From NCBI GenBank assembly GCA_037176905.1, contig JBBBWG010031197.1, positions 57,666 through 121,665 of the forward strand: a stretch of DNA of 64,000 nt, read 5' to 3'. This stretch comes from Azolla pinnata (lineage: Eukaryota; Streptophyta; Polypodiopsida; Salviniales; Salviniaceae). Position 1 is the stretch's first letter. Each line of letters begins with the position of its first letter. This document shows, one piece after another, positions 60,098 through 64,000 of the stretch. A model generated the notes under the pieces. The model saw only the letters and a program-made list of their open reading frames with translations, had not been told where the DNA came from and did not search any database. A program made the position numbers and the translations under genes.

Positions 60098-63000
60098 GGT
60101 CTGCTTCTTCTTCTTCTTCTTCTTCTTCTCCTTCTTCTTCTTCATCAGATTTGATCCATTCCAAAATTACCGGAAATGGCAGTGAGCAAAATGAGATGGG
60201 CCAGAAGAAGAAGAAAGAACCTGGGCAGTTTCATCCGTGCGAGAAAACATCGCCGATTCGATCGAATCGAGATACAGATGATGAACATTCATGTGTAGAT
60301 ATATGTATGAAGATCGTCGATTCGATCGAATCGAGATACAGATGAACATCGATGTATAGATATATGTATGGCGATCGTCGATTCGATCGAGTCGAGATAC
60401 AGCTGAACATTCGTGTATAGATAGATATATGCATGACGGCCAGCCGATTCGATCGAATCAAGATACAGATGAACATTCATGTACAGATATATGCATGGCA
60501 CTCGCCGATTCGTTCGAGTCGAGATACAGATGAGCAGTCGTATCTAGATATGTATGACGATCGCCGATTCGATTCGAATCGGGATACCGACGAAGCGTTC
60601 GTATATGTAGATATGTGCGTTTGCGTCGCCCGATCGTCCGATGTTTAGGAAATGAACGAGGAGAGTTGGGTCGATTGTGTACTTGAGCTCTGGCTTCTGT
60701 TCGAACTGGACGAAAGCGCGAAACTGGCGAAACTTTCCTTCCCGTTGCTTTGCTCTGTCTCTCCTCCTAGTTAGCTGCCTTGGCTGGTTTAAGCGCTTGA
60801 TCGTCATGTGCATATCATCTTTACCTGCAGATACCGATGCCATATGTTATCAGGAATGCTTGCAAACTAGTACATACTACAAACATCGACTGCTTGATGT
60901 CAGCACCCGACTTGTTCGAGAAGCTAAAAACGAAGGCATACGACTTTGAATGTTCATCGACTATACTTGACGGTGCTTAATGATTTGAGCAAATCGATGG
61001 TCAAGGGAAAAATAGATGAAACCAGTAAATCATGTAGCTTCAACTTATATTTCTGTTTGTCGAGAACAATGCCATTGAAGCAGAGGTTTTTTATTTTTTA
61101 CACTTGAAAGTGTGGACTAATTACACCTGGCTCCCTTATGTTTTCATATTGATTACAACAACTTGTAGATCATTGGATATGAAGCATTTGCCTTTCTACT
61201 TGAGTGCACGGTAAAGAAAACCGGAGTTGCAAGTGCATCACTGCTTGGTTCTCGACGAGGTCTGAATAGTTCAGCTCTGGTTTTTTGAACCTCGTCACAA
61301 ATCCAAAATGTTCAAAGTCTAGCGGTTGCCTTCGACAAATCAGCGACACATGAAACAATCGAACGATTGATCAAACATCAGACAGAAACTAATCCACGGT
61401 TTCATGTCACAGTTTTCTAGATCATCGAAGGCAAGACAAGAAATAAACCAGAAGAGGCGAGAAATTTTCAATATGCGCAAGGGTCAACACCACGAAATAA
61501 TTCAAAGCCAGATGGGAAGCTTTGGTGTCAACTTGCCAGATAACTCACCATTGATTCGACTTAGCCTCAGCCGTTATCCTCTACCCTATATATATTATTT
61601 ATCAAACCCCTAGCTTATCAGCTCTAAAGTCAAAATTCAATATTAAAGCGCAATCCTCGGGATCATAGACACGAATCGAATCGAAAAAGAAAAAAAACAT
61701 TCAAAACTCGTGAAAGAACATGCGTGCCAAGCTCTTATCGCTCTTATTCAATTAACATCTTCGTGCTGTGCCTTGGATGCAGCACTCGTCGAAAGAAACC
61801 ATTACAAAAAGTCTTGCTGATGTTCTGGAAAGAGGTCTTAAAGATCGAGACATGGCGACGGAACAGATCATCGTGTCAAAGCCACTCGGGGTTGTGTGCG
61901 ATCTGGATCGGCGGTCCATTCGTCGCGTAGCGTCCCTCTCGAGCTTCCACGTTCAAGCTCACGTCCCGGTGGGTCTATTTCGGAACACGCTGTTCCATTA
62001 GCCGGTGCGATTAAAACAAAGAAGAGACCGGCTCGATTCCTTCGTCAATCAGATATTTAATCCCAGCTGTGCAGAAACGACAGCTACGGCCGATCTCGTT
62101 CATTGTTGCCACAGATTCGCTCGCAGTTTTTGACCCTGCCCTCATTCTCAGCTCTTCCCATGATCCTCTGCCAGAAGCTGTGGAGCTATACGTAGTATGT
62201 AGCAAACAACAAGACACTGAAGCCGAAATATCCAACCGACAAATTTCTCTTGTTTCCGACATATGTCGCGAGTTCGCCTGCAGATGTTCTTGATATGAAG
62301 CAATTGTCTCTTAAAATCTTAAAAGCATTCTTCAGAGCTTCCTTCAGGGTCATTCATATCAACAATTGTCTTTTGAAATCTAAACAGGGTTTAGGGTTAG
62401 GGTTTCAAGAATGTTTACACTTGTCCGGTTCTGATGATGAACAGGAGGAGAAGGACGCCCTCCTCCATTCCATGGCACGCCATCGGGGAGCCTGCAGCTC
62501 CATTCGTTTTGCAGGTAAAGCGAATGATTCCGTTCAACTGTCTCGACGCCGCTGTATGCAGAACAATTTCCCATGTCATACATACCCTGCATCACTGTGT
62601 CGAAGTCTAAAATGAATCAGGTAGAGTGAGTGTTTTTCACAGCTTCGCCATGCCTGGTTTTGCAGCCCTGAGTGTGGTGAAAATTTTCACACAGAAAAAA
62701 ACAGTACTGTGTGTTAGCTGGCGTGATACGATCTATATTGCTTCCTTGCAGTCTGGAAGTGTCATGAATTGATCTTGCCTGCGTATTTAATTCGACCGTG
62801 TTGAGGTGTTGTGCACATTGCATCAGCAAGTGCCTCTCGCGAAGTTTTCACTGCATTGCTGTATCTAATTTTGGAGTTTTCAGGGGGATTTCGCAGCTTT
62901 GTGGTGTATATCCTCCATGTCACCTGTATGATATTCCATGGTGTTTAGCTCTTCAACTGCACCAGGAAAGCGAAGAAGAGCCTTGCAAAGGTCCATTGCG

Positions 63001-63689
63001 TTGCTGTATATGGTGTTGCAAATATTGCTAGCCTTTTTAACCAGGGACATGGAATAACACGGTGAGTAATGCCCTAGAGATCTTTTGTGAAATCGGAGAA
63101 CAGCTTGCCGTGAAAATTTGCATTATTTAGCCTAAAAGTGGTGCTCTCATCAGATCAAAATCGCAGCACAAGATGGCACGACATGCTGCGTAGATAGATC
63201 GGTGCTGCACTTTTTAGCCACAAAGGACCACCACGTCGGTGTAATTAATCAACGTGTATAAAAATTTAGAGGCTCTTTTTACAAGACGTTTGACGGCGAC
63301 GAAGGGTGTGTGCCACAAGCACTCAATGTCATGTTTTTCAAAACAAAATGAATGTTGCTCGCGTCGAATAAGAATCTCTGCGAGCGAGCGATGATGATGT
63401 AGTAACACAATGTTGATTGATTGATTGATTGATTGATTTTTTTTTTGTTTTTGGCAGAGGGGGGAGGGGGGCAAATGCAGAAGCGGCGTGGGGAGTGGAA
63501 GATTCATGAACGAGGACGACATCGGCCGATGGCGGGAAACAAGATCGATCTGGAAGAGGATTCTTTTTTTTTTTTTATCTTATTTTATTTCACTCGAGTA
63601 TCAGGCAAAGGTTAGGAGATTATCAACAAAGTATATGTACCACCGATATGGGGTTTGATTGGATCTGTTGTTCATCGTGAAGGCTCAAA
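60098..63689. other. Spacer between RMI1 and the phosphate transporter
   Basis: The RMI1 upstream side holds a TTC/CTT run (60105-60145) and a six-copy minisatellite (60245-60620). From 60650 to 63600 I recognise no gene. An open start at 61852 (MATEQIIVSKPLGVV, 49 codons) has no homologue known to me. A telomere-like 'agggtttagggttagggttt' lies at 62386-62405. GATT repeats and a T-run lie at about 63412-63450, and another T-run at 63566-63577. Confidence 0.5.
60245..60620. repeat. Six-copy ~60-bp minisatellite with a palindromic core
   Basis: The unit is 'cgattcgatcgaatcgagat' followed by 'acagatgaacattcatgt' and 'agatatatgtatg'. Copies start at about 60255, 60309, 60379, 60446, 60506 and 60565. 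Copies 1 and 2 carry the perfect 16-nt palindrome CGATTCGATCGAATCG; later copies have one or two substitutions in it. It lies 150-520 bp upstream of the RMI1 ATG. Confidence 0.93.
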
Positions 63690-64000
63690 TCAGGCATCGA
63701 ACGCGTCGTTGTCGCCGCCGCCTTCGGCATCGTCCTCGCCAGTGATTTCTTCGAGGGATCGGCCCATGGTCTCGGGCAGCAGGAGCGTGCAGAGGAAGCC
63801 GAGCGCGTTGATGCCCCCGAGGATGAGCAGCGAGGTGCGGACGCCGAGGCCGTTGGGATAGCCCGCGTCCTGCTCTCCGGGAACCTTGCTCTGCGCGGCG
63901 TACAGGAATCCGAAGGCGCCGATGATGGCCCCGGCCTTCCCGGCCGCGGCCGAGATGCCGTGGCACGTGGAGCGCAGCCGCGCCGGGAACACCTCCGCGG
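63690..64000 (-). CDS. PHT1 high-affinity phosphate transporter, C-terminal fragment
   Basis: Proton-coupled inorganic phosphate importer of the plasma membrane (PHT1, major facilitator superfamily). Only the last ~102 codons are in the window; the rest lies beyond 64000. The read starts at [14 protein letters not shown], then [20 protein letters not shown] (membrane span 11), a short loop with [11 protein letters not shown], and span 12 ([20 protein letters not shown]). It ends in the cytosolic tail [15 protein letters not shown], all hallmarks of PHT1. The stop is TGA at 63690-63692. The tail ends in a Gly/Asp-rich extension. The fragment is much more GC-rich than neighbouring genes, mostly through G/C third positions. 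The exact paralogue cannot be told. Confidence 0.93.
   Translation of the reverse strand, partial: AEVFPARLRSTCHGISAAAGKAGAIIGAFGFLYAAQSKVPGEQDAGYPNGLGVRTSLLILGGINALGFLCTLLLPETMGRSLEEITGEDDAEGGGDNDAFDA

Noticed and set aside
61852-62001. Possible short gene starting MATEQIIVSKPLG
   Set aside because: Only 49 codons, no known homologue or following exon recognised. Left unannotated.

Overview
This 64 kb window is nuclear DNA of a land plant. The evidence is the gene set: plastid import receptors, methionine S-methyltransferase, galacturonokinase, a plant C2H2 finger with EAR motifs, a PHT1 phosphate transporter, and TTTAGGG-type telomeric sequence. Genes have many short exons, GT-AG introns of mostly 80-1600 bp, and spacers rich in microsatellites and minisatellites. 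Density is about one gene per 6-7 kb. I cannot name the species; a compact, repeat-speckled genome is all the sequence shows.

Layout, left to right: (1) 491-3803 (+), 3' part of an M14 zinc carboxypeptidase. (2) 4381-10536 (-), complete galacturonokinase, 14 exons, 423 aa. (3) 12954-18674 (-), a very long intronless three-finger C2H2 protein (1906 codons) interrupted by a 100-N gap that looks false. (4) 20810-24904 (+), ASCC1/AKAP7-like 2H phosphoesterase with a possible frameshift. (5) 26449-30465 (+), DHHC S-acyltransferase, 9 exons, 756 aa. (6) 31959-39271 (+), methionine S-methyltransferase, 12 exons, 1073 aa, preceded by a degenerate telomeric-repeat array. (7) 42100-46947 (+), TOC159-family preprotein receptor, 2 exons, 1593 aa. 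(8) 48934-53035 (-), TOC64/OM64-like receptor, 13 exons, 635 aa, with a catalytically dead amidase domain and an intact TPR carboxylate clamp. (9) 54604-60097 (-), RMI1, 8 exons, 538 aa. (10) 63690-64000 (-), C-terminal end of a PHT1 phosphate transporter running off the window.

The genes are mostly unrelated housekeeping functions: pectin sugar salvage, sulfur/methyl metabolism, protein lipidation, recombination control and phosphate uptake. The one functional pairing is the TOC159-type receptor beside the TOC64/OM64-type receptor. They are convergent, with stop codons about 2 kb apart, and both act in organelle protein import. This may be chance.

Spacers hold most of the unusual structure: interstitial telomeric repeats in both orientations, four multi-copy minisatellites (40.6-41.1, 47.1-47.6, 53.1-53.7 and 60.2-60.6 kb), a 195-bp duplication inside an MMT intron, and an assembly gap with 77-bp identical flanks. 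I found no convincing previously undescribed gene system. All exon models were made by eye from splice signals, phase and remembered family similarity, without alignment software.
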